64,000 bases of DNA from the NCBI GenBank assembly GCA_037893225.1, contig JAZGUH010000116.1, positions 1,178,001-1,242,000 on the forward strand. Direction: 5' to 3'. How positions within the stretch are numbered: the stretch's first letter is position 1; every line of letters begins with the position of its first letter. Below the pieces are notes generated by a model. It was not told the origin of the DNA and made no database searches. It was given only the letters and a program-made list of their open reading frames with translations. The DNA is from Hippasteria phrygiana. Lineage: Eukaryota; Echinodermata; Asteroidea; Valvatida; Goniasteridae. Of this stretch, positions 1 to 11,718 are shown piece by piece. A program made the position numbers and the translations under genes.

Positions 1-176
1 CGCTACATGTTGCAATTATCGGCGGCTTCTTAGAGTTAACACTTGTGGAGAAAATTCAAACCTCGCAATGTTTATTTTCTTTCCGGCCAACATCTGTGTG
101 CATATTACCTTCTATTTATTGCTCCATGCCTGTCAAATTCCCTAGGGTATGACTTGCTTTACTCATTCATAATTGC
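1..176 (+). repeat. Partial monomer at left edge (T-C-Rc form)
   Basis: The window opens inside a monomer at unit position 56 (cgctacatg) and runs 176 bp to the next unit start at 177. It carries the T middle (attatc, gttaacac), the C tail (gtgcatattacc) and the Rc end. The array therefore continues to the left of the window. Confidence 0.95.
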
Positions 177-408
177 ATGAAATATCAACCAAATACAGTA
201 ATTTTGACATGTATGGATAACTTAGATCTGGCGCTACATGTTGCAATCATCGGCGGCTTCCTAGAGTTAAAACTTGTGGAGAAAATTCAAACCTCGCAAT
301 GTTTATTTTCTTTCCGGCCAACATCTGTGTACATATAACCGTCTATTTATTGCTCCATGCATGTCAAATTCCCTGGGGTATGGACTTGCTTTATTCATTC
401 ATAATTGC
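177..408 (+). repeat. N-tagged monomer with X tail (a-K-X-HV), 232 bp
   Basis: This unit carries ggataactt (g44 to a) and the X tail (acatataacc), in which a TAA closes the frame that is open in most other units. The same N+X unit recurs at 4110, 6423, 17294, 18450, 20297, 21685, 23073, 26776, 30478, 40194 and 41814. It is usually followed by a g-K-Q-W or an E unit. At 17294 the X tail is joined to an Rg end instead of HV, so that copy is a hybrid. Confidence 0.9.
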
Positions 409-639
409 ATGAAATATCAACCAAATGCAGTAATTTTGACATGTATGGATAGCTTAGATCTGGCGCTACATGTTGCAATCATCGGCGGCTTCCTAGAGTT
501 AAAACTTGTGGAGAAAATTCAAACCTCGCAATGTTTATTTTCTTTCCGGCCAACATCTGTGTGCATATTACCTTGTATTTATTGCTCCATGCCTGTCAAA
601 TTCCCTTGGGTATGACTTGCTTTACTCATTCATAATTGC
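409..639 (+). repeat. Q-tail monomer (g-K-Q-W), 231 bp
   Basis: The tail reads like C but ends ccttgtat instead of ccttctat, and the end is cttggg. The same form occurs at 2029, 4342, 6655 and 18682, normally just after an N+X unit. Unit 2260 is a variant with a at site 19 directly after 2029, which looks like a local duplication or a hybrid. This form is the probable ancestor of the 229-bp Z units near 55-61 kb. Confidence 0.85.
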
Positions 640-1102
640 ATGAAATATCAACCAAATACAGTAATTTTGACATGTATGGATAGCTTAGATCTGGCGCTAC
701 ATGTTGCAATCATCGGCGGCTTCCTAGAGTTAAAACTTGTGGAGAAAATTCAAACCGCGCAATGTTTATTTTCTTTCCGGCCAACATCTGTGTACATGTT
801 ACCGTCTATTTATTGCTCCATGCCTGTCAAATTCCCTGGGGTATGGACTTGCTTTATTCATTCATAATTGCATGAAATATCAACCAAATGCAGTAATTTT
901 GACATGTATAGATAGCTTAGATCTGGCGCTACATGTTGCAATTATCGGCGGCTTCTTAGAGTTAACACTTGTGGAGAAAATTCAAACCTCGCAATGTTTA
1001 TTTTCTTTCCGGCCAACATCTGTGTGCATATTACCTTCTATTTATTGCTCCATGCCTGTCAAATTCCCTAGGGTATGACTTGCTTTACTCATTCATAATT
1101 GC

Positions 1103-1333
1103 ATGAAATATCAACCAAATGCAGTAATTTTGACATGTATGGATAGCTTAGATCTGGCGCTACATGTTGCAATTATCGGCGGCTTCTTAGAGTTAACACT
1201 TGTGGAGAAAATTCAAACCTCGCAATGTTTATTTTCTTTCCGGCCAACATCTGTGTGCATATTACCTTCTATTTATTGCTCCATGCCTGTCAAATTCCCT
1301 AGGGTATGACTTGCTTTACTGATTCATAATTGC
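1103..1333 (+). repeat. Representative g-T-C monomer, 231 bp
   Basis: This is the second main form. Compared with the a-K-Y form it has g at site 19, t72, t85 and c95 (creating GTTAAC at 90-95), and the C tail with g155, a159 and t165. That is seven substitutions, about 97% identity. It ends in R followed by actgatt (Rg). Other g-T-C units end in actcatt (Rc). The linked changes behave as a haplotype, and units mixing the two sets mark exchange or conversion. Confidence 0.9.
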
Positions 1334-3646
1334 ATGAAATATCAACCAAATACAGTAATTTTGACATGTATGGATAGCTTAGATCTGGCGCTACATGTTG
1401 CAATCATCGGCGGCTTCCTAGAGTTAAAACTTGTGGAGAAAATTCAAACCTCGCAATGTTTATTTTCTTTCCGGCCAACATCTGTGTACATGTTACCGTC
1501 TATTTATTGCTCCATGCCTGTCAAATTCCCCAGGGTATGACTTGCTTTACTCATTCATAATTGCATGAAATATCAACCAAATACAGTAATTTTGACATGT
1601 ATGGATAGCTTAGATCTGGCGCTACATGTTGCAATCATCGGCGGCTTCCTAGAGTTAAAACTTGTGGAGAAAATTCAAACCTCGCAATGTTTATTTTCTT
1701 TCCGGCCAACATCTGTGTACATGTTACCGTCTATTTATTGCTCCATGCATGTCAAATTCCCTGGGGTATGGACTTGCTTTATTCATTCATAATTGCATGA
1801 AATATCAACCAAATGCAGTAATTTTGACATGTATGGATAGCTTAGACCTGGCGCTACATGTTGCAATTATCGGCGGCTTCCTAGAGTTAACACTTGTGGA
1901 GAAAATTCAAACCTCGCAATGTTTATTTTCTTTCCGGCCAACATCTGTGTACATATAACCGTCTATTTATTGCTCCATGCATGTCAAATTCCCTGGGGTA
2001 TGGACTTGCTTTATTCATTCATAATTGCATGAAATATCAACCAAATGCAGTAATTTTGACATGTATGGATAGCTTAGATCTGGCGCTACATGTTGCAATC
2101 ATCGGCGGCTTCCTAGAGTTAAAACTTGTGGAGAAAATTCAAACCTCGCAATGTTTATTTTCTTTCCGGCCAACATCTGTGTGCATATTACCTTGTATTT
2201 ATTGCTCCATGCCTGTCAAATTCCCTTGGGTATGACTTGCTTTACTCATTCATAATTGCATGAAATATCAACCAAATACAGTAATTTTGACATGTATGGA
2301 TAGCTTAGATCTGGCGCTACATGTTGCAATCATCGGCGGCTTCCTAGAGTTAAAACTTGTGGAGAAAATTCAAACCTCGCAATGTTTATTTTCTTTCCGG
2401 CCAACATCTGTGTGCATATTACCTTGTATTTATTGCTCCATGCCTGTCAAATTCCCTTGGGTATGACTTGCTTTACTCATTCATAATTGCATGAAATATC
2501 AACCAAATACAGTAATTTTGACATGTATGGATAGCTTAGATCTGGCGCTACATGTTGCAATCATCGGCGGCTTCCTAGAGTTAAAACTTGTGGAGAAAAT
2601 TCAAACCTCGCAATGTTTATTTTCTTTCCGGCCAACATCTGTGTACATGTTACCGTCTATTTATTGCTCCATGCCTGTCAAATTCCCTGGGGTATGGACT
2701 TGCTTTATTCATTCATAATTGCATGAAATATCAACCAAATGCAGTCATTTTGACATGTATGGATAGCTTAGATCTGGCGCTACATGTTGCAATTATCGGC
2801 GGCTTCTTAGAGTTAACACTTGTGGAGAAAATTCAAACCTCGCAATGTTTATTTTCTTTCCGGCCAACATCTGTGTGCATATTACCTTCTATTTATTGCT
2901 CCATGCCTGTCAAATTCCCTAGGGTATGACTTGCTTTACTCATTCATAATTGCATGAAATATCAACCAAATGCAGTAATTTTGACATGTATGGATAGCTT
3001 AGATCTGGCGCTACATGTTGCAATTATCGGCGGCTTCTTAGAGTTAACACTTGTGGAGAAAATTCAAACCTCGCAATGTTTATTTTCTTTCCGGCCAACA
3101 TCTGTGTGCATATTACCTTCTATTTATTGCTCCATGCCTGTCAAATTCCCTAGGGTATGACTTGCTTTACTGATTCATAATTGCATGAAATATCAACCAA
3201 ATACAGTAATTTTGACATGTATGGATAGCTTAGATCTGGCGCTACATGTTGCAATCATCGGCGGCTTCCTAGAGTTAAAACTTGTGGAGAAAATTCAAAC
3301 CTCGCAATGTTTATTTTCTTTCCGGCCAACATCTGTGTGCATATTACCTTCTATTTATTGCTCCATGCCTGTCAAATTCCCTAGGGTATGACTTGCTTTA
3401 CTGATTCATAATTGCATGAAATATCAACCAAATACAGTAATTTTGACATGTATGGATAGCTTAGATCTGGCGCTACATGTTGCAATCATCGGCGGCTTCC
3501 TAGAGTTAAAACTTGTGGAGAAAATTCAAACCTCGCAATGTTTATTTTCTTTCCGGCCAACATCTGTGTACATGTTACCGTCTATTTATTGCTCCATGCC
3601 TGTCAAATTCCCTAGGGTATGACTTGCTTTACTCATTCATAATTGC

Positions 3647-3878
3647 ATGAAATATCAACCAAATACAGTAATTTTGACATGTATGGATAGCTTAGATCTG
3701 GCGCTACATGTTGCAATCATCGGCGGCTTCCTAGAGTTAAAACTTGTGGAGAAAATTCAAACCTCGCAATGTTTATTTTCTTTCCGGCCAACATCTGTGT
3801 ACATGTTACCGTCTATTTATTGCTCCATGCATGTCAAATTCCCTGGGGTATGGACTTGCTTTATTCATTCATAATTGC
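3647..3878 (+). repeat. Representative a-K-Y-HV monomer, 232 bp
   Basis: This form has a185, which turns ccatgcctg into ccatgcatg and creates ATGCAT. It also has ctgggg in place of ctaggg, one extra g after tatg (giving tatggac) and tttattc in place of tttactc. These end changes usually travel together. The extra base makes the unit 232 bp and shifts the reading frame by one against the following monomer. Confidence 0.9.
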
Positions 3879-3963
3879 ATGAAATATCAACCAAATGCAG
3901 TAATTTTGACATGTATGGATAGCTTAGATCTGGCGCTACATGTTGCAATTATCGGCGGCTTCT

Positions 3964-3964
3964 G
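3964..3964 (+). other. Private substitution tag t86 to g, also at 6277
   Basis: Units 3879 and 6192 read ttctgagag where others read ttcttagag. The two units sit 2,313 bp apart at matching places, so the change preceded the 10-mer duplication. Confidence 0.9.
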
Positions 3965-6885
3965 AGAGTTAACACTTGTGGAGAAAATTCAAACCTCGCA
4001 ATGTTTATTTTCTTTCCGGCCAACATCTGTGTGCATATTACCTTCTATTTATTGCTCCATGCCTGTCAAATTCCCTAGGGTATGACTTGCTTTACTCATT
4101 CATAATTGCATGAAATATCAACCAAATACAGTAATTTTGACATGTATGGATAACTTAGATCTGGCGCTACATGTTGCAATCATCGGCGGCTTCCTAGAGT
4201 TAAAACTTGTGGAGAAAATTCAAACCTCGCAATGTTTATTTTCTTTCCGGCCAACATCTGTGTACATATAACCGTCTATTTATTGCTCCATGCATGTCAA
4301 ATTCCCTGGGGTATGGACTTGCTTTATTCATTCATAATTGCATGAAATATCAACCAAATGCAGTAATTTTGACATGTATGGATAGCTTAGATCTGGCGCT
4401 ACATGTTGCAATCATCGGCGGCTTCCTAGAGTTAAAACTTGTGGAGAAAATTCAAACCTCGCAATGTTTATTTTCTTTCCGGCCAACATCTGTGTGCATA
4501 TTACCTTGTATTTATTGCTCCATGCCTGTCAAATTCCCTTGGGTATGACTTGCTTTACTCATTCATAATTGCATGAAATATCAACCAAATACAGTAATTT
4601 TGACATGTATGGATAGCTTAGATCTGGCGCTACATGTTGCAATCATCGGCGGCTTCCTAGAGTTAAAACTTGTGGAGAAAATTCAAACCTCGCAATGTTT
4701 ATTTTCTTTCCGGCCAACATCTGTGTACATGTTACCGTCTATTTATTGCTCCATGCCTGTCAAATTCCCTGGGGTATGGACTTGCTTTATTCATTCATAA
4801 TTGCATGAAATATCAACCAAATGCAGTAATTTTGACATGTATAGATAGCTTAGATCTGGCGCTACATGTTGCAATTATCGGCGGCTTCTTAGAGTTAACA
4901 CTTGTGGAGAAAATTCAAACCTCGCAATGTTTATTTTCTTTCCGGCCAACATCTGTGTGCATATTACCTTCTATTTATTGCTCCATGCCTGTCAAATTCC
5001 CTAGGGTATGACTTGCTTTACTGATTCATAATTGCATGAAATATCAACCAAATACAGTAATTTTGACATGTATGGATAGCTTAGATCTGGCGCTACATGT
5101 TGCAATCATCGGCGGCTTCCTAGAGTTAAAACTTGTGGAGAAAATTCAAACCTCGCAATGTTTATTTTCTTTCCGGCCAACATCTGTGTACATGTTACCG
5201 TCTATTTATTGCTCCATGCCTGTCAAATTCCCTAGGGTATGACTTGCTTTACTCATTCATAATTGCATGAAATATCAACCAAATGCAGTAATTTTGACAT
5301 GTATGGATAGCTTAGATCTGGCGCTACATGTTGCAATTATCGGCGGCTTCTTAGAGTTAACACTTGTGGAGAAAATTCAAACCTCGCAATGTTTATTTTC
5401 TTTCCGGCCAACATCTGTGTGCATATTACCTTCTATTTATTGCTCCATGCCTGTCAAATTCCCTAGGGTATGACTTGCTTTACTGATTCATAATTGCATG
5501 AAATATCAACCAAATACAGTAATTTTGACATGTATGGATAGCTTAGATCTGGCGCTACATGTTGCAATCATCGGCGGCTTCCTAGAGTTAAAACTTGTGG
5601 AGAAAATTCAAACCTCGCAATGTTTATTTTCTTTCCGGCCAACATCTGTGTGCATATTACCTTCTATTTATTGCTCCATGCCTGTCAAATTCCCTAGGGT
5701 ATGACTTGCTTTACTGATTCATAATTGCATGAAATATCAACCAAATACAGTAATTTTGACATGTATGGATAGCTTAGATCTGGCGCTACATGTTGCAATC
5801 ATCGGCGGCTTCCTAGAGTTAAAACTTGTGGAGAAAATTCAAACCTCGCAATGTTTATTTTCTTTCCGGCCAACATCTGTGTACATGTTACCGTCTATTT
5901 ATTGCTCCATGCCTGTCAAATTCCCTAGGGTATGACTTGCTTTACTCATTCATAATTGCATGAAATATCAACCAAATACAGTAATTTTGACATGTATGGA
6001 TAGCTTAGATCTGGCGCTACATGTTGCAATCATCGGCGGCTTCCTAGAGTTAAAACTTGTGGAGAAAATTCAAACCTCGCAATGTTTATTTTCTTTCCGG
6101 CCAACATCTGTGTACATGTTACCGTCTATTTATTGCTCCATGCATGTCAAATTCCCTGGGGTATGGACTTGCTTTATTCATTCATAATTGCATGAAATAT
6201 CAACCAAATGCAGTAATTTTGACATGTATGGATAGCTTAGATCTGGCGCTACATGTTGCAATTATCGGCGGCTTCTGAGAGTTAACACTTGTGGAGAAAA
6301 TTCAAACCTCGCAATGTTTATTTTCTTTCCGGCCAACATCTGTGTGCATATTACCTTCTATTTATTGCTCCATGCCTGTCAAATTCCCTAGGGTATGACT
6401 TGCTTTACTCATTCATAATTGCATGAAATATCAACCAAATACAGTAATTTTGACATGTATGGATAACTTAGATCTGGCGCTACATGTTGCAATCATCGGC
6501 GGCTTCCTAGAGTTAAAACTTGTGGAGAAAATTCAAACCTCGCAATGTTTATTTTCTTTCCGGCCAACATCTGTGTACATATAACCGTCTATTTATTGCT
6601 CCATGCATGTCAAATTCCCTGGGGTATGGACTTGCTTTATTCATTCATAATTGCATGAAATATCAACCAAATGCAGTAATTTTGACATGTATGGATAGCT
6701 TAGATCTGGCGCTACATGTTGCAATCATCGGCGGCTTCCTAGAGTTAAAACTTGTGGAGAAAATTCAAACCTCGCAATGTTTATTTTCTTTCCGGCCAAC
6801 ATCTGTGTGCATATTACCTTGTATTTATTGCTCCATGCCTGTCAAATTCCCTTGGGTATGACTTGCTTTACTCATTCATAATTGC

Positions 6886-8735
6886 ATGAAATATCAACCA
6901 AATACAGTAATTTTGACATGTATGGATAGCTTAGATCTGGCGCTACATGTTGCAATCATCGGCGGCTTCCTAGAGTTAAAACTTGTGGAGAAAATTCAAA
7001 CCTCGCAATGTTTATTTTCTTTCCGGCCAACATCTGTGTACATGTTACCGTCTATTTATTGCTCCATGCCTGTCAAATTCCCTGGGGTATGGACTTGCTT
7101 TATTCATTCATAATTGCATGAAATATCAACCAAATGCAGTAATTTTGACATGTATAGATAGCTTAGATCTGGCGCTACATGTTGCAATTATCGGCGGCTT
7201 CTTAGAGTTAACACTTGCGGAGAAAATTCAAACCTCGCAATGTTTATTTTCTTTCCGGCCAACATCTGTGTGCATATTACCTTCTATTTATTGCTCCATG
7301 CCTGTCAAATTCCCTAGGGTATGACTTGCTTTACTCATTCATAATTGCATGAAATATCAACCAAATGCAGTAATTTTGACATGTATGGATAGCTTAGATC
7401 TGGCGCTACATGTTGCAATTATCGGCGGCTTCTTAGAGTTAACACTTGTGGAGAAAATTCAAACCTCGCAATGTTTATTTTCTTTCCGGCCAACATCTGT
7501 GTGCATATTACCTTCTATTTATTGCTCCATGCCTGTCAAATTCCCTAGGGTATGACTTGCTTTACTGATTCATAATTGCATGAAATATCAACCAAATACA
7601 GTAATTTTGACATGTATGGATAGCTTAGATCTGGCGCTACATGTTGCAATCATCGGCGGCTTCCTAGAGTTAAAACTTGTGGAGAAAATTCAAACCTCGC
7701 AATGTTTATTTTCTTTCCGGCCAACATCTGTGTACATGTTACCGTCTATTTATTGCTCCATGCCTGTCAAATTCCCTAGGGTATGACTTGCTTTACTCAT
7801 TCATAATTGCATGAAATATCAACCAAATACAGTAATTTTGACATGTATGGATAGCTTAGATCTGGCGCTACATGTTGCAATCATCGGCGGCTTCCTAGAG
7901 TTAAAACTTGTGGAGAAAATTCAAACCTCGCAATGTTTATTTTCTTTCCGGCCAACATCTGTGTACATGTTACCGTCTATTTATTGCTCCATGCCTGTCA
8001 AATTCCCTGGGGTATGGACTTGCTTTATTCATTCATAATTGCATGAAATATCAACCAAATGCAGTAATTTTGACATGTATAGATAGCTTAGATCTGGCGC
8101 TACATGTTGCAATTATCGGCGGCTTCTTAGAGTTAACACTTGTGGAGAAAATTCAAACCTCGCAATGTTTATTTTCTTTCCGGCCAACATCTGTGTGCAT
8201 ATTACCTTCTATTTATTGCTCCATGCCTGTCAAATTCCCTAGGGTATGACTTGCTTTACTCATTCATAATTGCATGAAATATCAACCAAATGCAGTAATT
8301 TTGACATGTATGGATAGCTTAGATCTGGCGCTACATGTTGCAATTATCGGCGGCTTCTTAGAGTTAACACTTGTGGAGAAAATTCAAACCTCGCAATGTT
8401 TATTTTCTTTCCGGCCAACATCTGTGTGCATATTACCTTCTATTTATTGCTCCATGCCTGTCAAATTCCCTAGGGTATGACTTGCTTTACTGATTCATAA
8501 TTGCATGAAATATCAACCAAATACAGTAATTTTGACATGTATGGATAGCTTAGATCTGGCGCTACATGTTGCAATCATCGGCGGCTTCCTAGAGTTAAAA
8601 CTTGTGGAGAAAATTCAAACCTCGCAATGTTTATTTTCTTTCCGGCCAACATCTGTGTACATGTTACCGTCTATTTATTGCTCCATGCCTGTCAAATTCC
8701 CTAGGGTATGACTTGCTTTACTCATTCATAATTGC
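6886..8735 (+). repeat. 4-monomer higher-order repeat, period 925 bp, two copies
   Basis: Units 6886 aKY-pV, 7118 gTC-Rc(I), 7349 gTC-Rg and 7580 aKY-Rc are followed by the same four forms at 7811, 8043, 8274 and 8505. The only difference I noticed is cttgcggag at 7218 in the first copy. The I tag (gtatagatag) in both copies supports direct duplication. Confidence 0.85.
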
Positions 8736-9199
8736 ATGAAATATCAACCAAATACAGTAATTTTGACATGTATGGATAGCTTAGATCTGGCGCTACATGT
8801 TGCAATCATCGGCGGCTTCCTAGAGTTAAAACTTGTGGAGAAAATTCAAACCTCGCAATGTTTATTTTCTTTCCGGCCAACATCTGTGTACATGTTACCG
8901 TCTATTTATTGCTCCATGCATGTCAAATTCCCTGGGGTATGTACTTGCTTTATTCATTCATAATTGCATGAAATATCAACCAAATGCAGTAATTTTGACA
9001 TGTATGGATAGCTTAGATCTGGCGCTACATGTTGCAATTATCGGCGGCTTCTTAGAGTTAACACTTGTGGAGAAAATTCAAACCTCGCAATGTTTATTTT
9101 CTTTCCGGCCAACATCTGTGTACATATAACCGTCTATTTATTGCTCCATGCATGTCAAATTCCCTGGGGTATGGACTTGCTTTATTCATTCATAATTGC

Positions 9200-9430
9200 A
9201 TGGAATATCAACCAAATGCAGTAATTTTGACATGTATGGATAGCTTAGATCTGGCGCTACATGTTGCAATCATCGGCGGCTTCCTAGAGTTAAAACTTGT
9301 GGAGAAAATTCAAACCTCGCAATGTTTATTTTCTTTCCGGCCAACATCTGTGTACATGTTACCGTCTATTTATTGCTCCATGCCTGTCAAATTCCCTAGG
9401 GTATGACTTGCTTTAGTCATTCATAATTGC
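9200..9430 (+). repeat. E-tagged monomer (g-K-Y-Rs), 231 bp
   Basis: The anchor is changed to gcatggaatatc (a4 to g), and the unit usually ends with tttagtcatt (Rs). It recurs at 11975, 13363, 15676, 20529, 21917, 23305, 27008, 30710, 40426, 42046, 54073 and 57538. Copies at 27008, 40426 and 42046 also share acaagtatgg (t34 to a), which ties the blocks around 26-28 kb and 40-42 kb together. In 40426 the tail is C-Rg, in 54073 and 57538 the end is Rc, so those copies are hybrids. Confidence 0.88.
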
Positions 9431-10354
9431 ATGAAATATCAACCAAATACAGTAATTTTGACATGTATGGATAGCTTAGATCTGGCGCTACATGTTGCAA
9501 TTATCGGCGGCTTCTTAGAGTTAACACTTGTGGAGAAAATTCAAACCTCGCAATGTTTATTTTCTTTCCGGCCAACATCTGTGTGCATATTACCTTCTAT
9601 TTATTGCTCCATGCCTGTCAAATTCCCTTGGGTATGACTTGCTTTACTCATTCATAATTGCATGAAATATCAACCAAATACAGTAATTTTCACATGTATG
9701 GATAGCTTAGATCTGGCGCTACATGTTGCAATCATCGGCGGCTTCCTAGAGTTAAAACTTGTGGAGAAAATTCAAACCTCGCAATGTTTATTTTCTTTCC
9801 GGCCAACATCTGTGTGCATATTACCTTCTATTTATTGCTCCATGCCTGTCAAATTCCCTAGGGTATGACTTGCTTTACTGATTCATAATTGCATGAAATA
9901 TCAACCAAATACAGTAATTTTGACATGTATGGATAGCTTAGATCTGGCGCTACATGTTGCAATCATCGGCGGCTTCCTAGAGTTAAAACTTGTGGAGAAA
10001 ATTCAAACCTCGCAATGTTTATTTTCTTTCCGGCCAACATCTGTGTGCATATTACCTTCTATTTATTGCTCCATGCCTGTCAAATTCCCTAGGGTATGAC
10101 TTGCTTTACTGATTCATAATTGCATGAAATATCAACCAAATACAGTAATTTTGACATGTATGGATAGCTTAGATCTGGCGCTACATGTTGCAATCATCGG
10201 CGGCTTCCTAGAGTTAAAACTTGTGGAGAAAATTCAAACCTCGCAATGTTTATTTTCTTTCCGGCCAACATCTGTGTGCATATTACCTTCTATTTATTGC
10301 TCCATGCCTGTCAAATTCCCTAGGGTATGACTTGCTTTACTGATTCATAATTGC

Positions 10355-10585
10355 ATGAAATATCAACCAAATACAGTAATTTTGACATGTATGGATAGCT
10401 TAGATCTGGCGCTACATGTTGCAATCATCGGCGGCTTCCTAGAGTTAAAACTTGTGGAGAAAATTCAAACCTCGCAATGTTTATTTTCTTTCCGGCCAAC
10501 ATCTGTGTACATGTTACCGTCTATTTATTGCTCCATGCCTGTCAAATTCCCTAGGGTATGACTTGCTTTACTCATTCATAATTGC
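10355..10585 (+). repeat. Reference monomer, a-K-Y-Rc form, 231 bp
   Basis: This is one of the commonest forms and the unit used here for position numbering. GC is 89 of 231 bases. Landmarks are the anchor ATG at 1-3, AGATCT at 48-53, ggcggctt at 76-83, gagttaaaac at 88-97, ttccggcc at 136-143, gtacatgtt at 153-161 and the AvrII-like CCTAGG at 196-201. Three ACATGT palindromes lie in the unit (from about positions 31, 60 and 155). Six CpG dinucleotides are present (56, 75, 78, 119, 139, 164) where about 8.5 are expected from its composition. Positions 20-71 and 96-154 carry almost no recurrent variation between units. An open frame from position 1 gives 68 codons and ends at TGA (205-207). 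I see no sign that it is a gene. Confidence 0.9.
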
Positions 10586-11718
10586 ATGAAATATCAACCA
10601 AATACAGTAATTTTGACATGTATGGATAGCTTAGATCTGGCGCTACATGTTGCAATCATCGGCGGCTTCCTAGAGTTAAAACTTGTGGAGAAAATTCAAA
10701 CCTCGCAATGTTTATTTTCTTTCCGGCCAACATCTGTGTACATGTTACCGTCTATTTATTGCTCCATGCCTGTCAAATTCCCTGGGGTATGGACTTGCTT
10801 TATTCATTCATAATTGCATGAAATATCAACCAAATGCAGTAATTTTGACATGTATAGATAGCTTAGATCTGGCGCTACATGTTGCAATTATCGGCGGCTT
10901 CTTAGAGTTAACACTTGTGGAGAAAATTCAAACCTCGCAATGTTTATTTTCTTTCCGGCCAACATCTGTGTGCATATTACCTTCTATTTATTGCTCCATG
11001 CCTGTCAAATTCCCTAGGGTATGACTTGCTTTACTCATTCATAATTGCATGAAATATCAACCAAATGCAGTAATTTTGACATGTATGGATAGCTTAGATC
11101 TGGCGCTACATGTTGCAATTATCGGCGGCTTCTTAGAGTTAACACTTGTGGAGAAAATTCAAACCTCGCAATGTTTATTTTCTTTCCGGCCAACATCTGT
11201 GTGCATATTACCTTCTATTTATTGCTCCATGCCTGTCAAATTCCCTAGGGTATGACTTGCTTTACTGATTCATAATTGCATGAAATATCAACCAAATACA
11301 GTAATTTTGACATGTATGGATAGCTTAGATCTGGCGCTACATGTTGCAATCATCGGCGGCTTCCTAGAGTTAAAACTTGTGGAGAAAATTCAAACCTCGC
11401 AATGTTTATTTTCTTTCCGGCCAACATCTGTGTACATGTTACCGTCTATTTATTGCTCCATGCCTGTCAAATTCCCTAGGGTATGACTTGCTTTACTCAT
11501 TCATAATTGCATGAAATATCAACCAAATACAGTAATTTTGACATGTATGGATAGCTTAGATCTGGCGCTACATGTTGCAATCATCGGCGGCTTCCTAGAG
11601 TTAAAACTTGTGGAGAAAATTCAAACCTCGCAATGTTTATTTTCTTTCCGGCCAACATCTGTGTACATGTTACCGTCTATTTATTGCTCCATGCATGTCA
11701 AATTCCCTGGGGTATGTA

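Larger units (their letters stand above)
177..2953 (+). repeat. Left mixed segment, 12 monomers
   Basis: Units in order: 177 aKX-HV(N), 409 gKQ-W, 640 aKY-pV, 872 gTC-Rc(I), 1103 gTC-Rg, 1334 aKY-Rc, 1565 aKY-HV, 1797 gX-HV with gacct and a mixed T middle, 2029 gKQ-W, 2260 aKQ-W, 2491 aKY-pV, 2723 gTC-Rc. Private changes seen once are accgcgcaa in 640, cccaggg in 1334 and agtcatttt in 2723. The order N, Q, pV, I at 177-1102 returns at 4110 and 6423, so this segment is an older, more shuffled relative of the next one. Confidence 0.8.
2889..7335 (+). repeat. Tandem duplication of a 10-monomer block, period 2,313 bp
   Basis: Copy 1 is about 2889-5022 and copy 2 about 5202-7335. Unit order in copy 2: 5267 gTC-Rg, 5498 aKC-Rg, 5729 aKY-Rc, 5960 aKY-HV, 6192 gTC-Rc, 6423 N+X, 6655 Q-W, 6886 aKY-pV, 7118 I. 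Copy 1 has the same order at 2954, 3185, 3416, 3647, 3879, 4110, 4342, 4573 and 4805. Units 3879 and 6192 share a change seen nowhere else (t86 to g), which confirms that the blocks are copies. Unit 4805 differs from 7118 in its end (Rg against Rc) and is followed at once by aKY-Rc (5036), as if it were a fusion of 7118-like and 7349-like units. Confidence 0.85.

Noticed and set aside
10355..10585. Phased A-tracts causing DNA curvature
   Set aside because: A/T runs near positions 24-29, 106-111, 126-133 and 190-194 are present, but only one pair is spaced at about two helical turns. By eye this does not support strong curvature.
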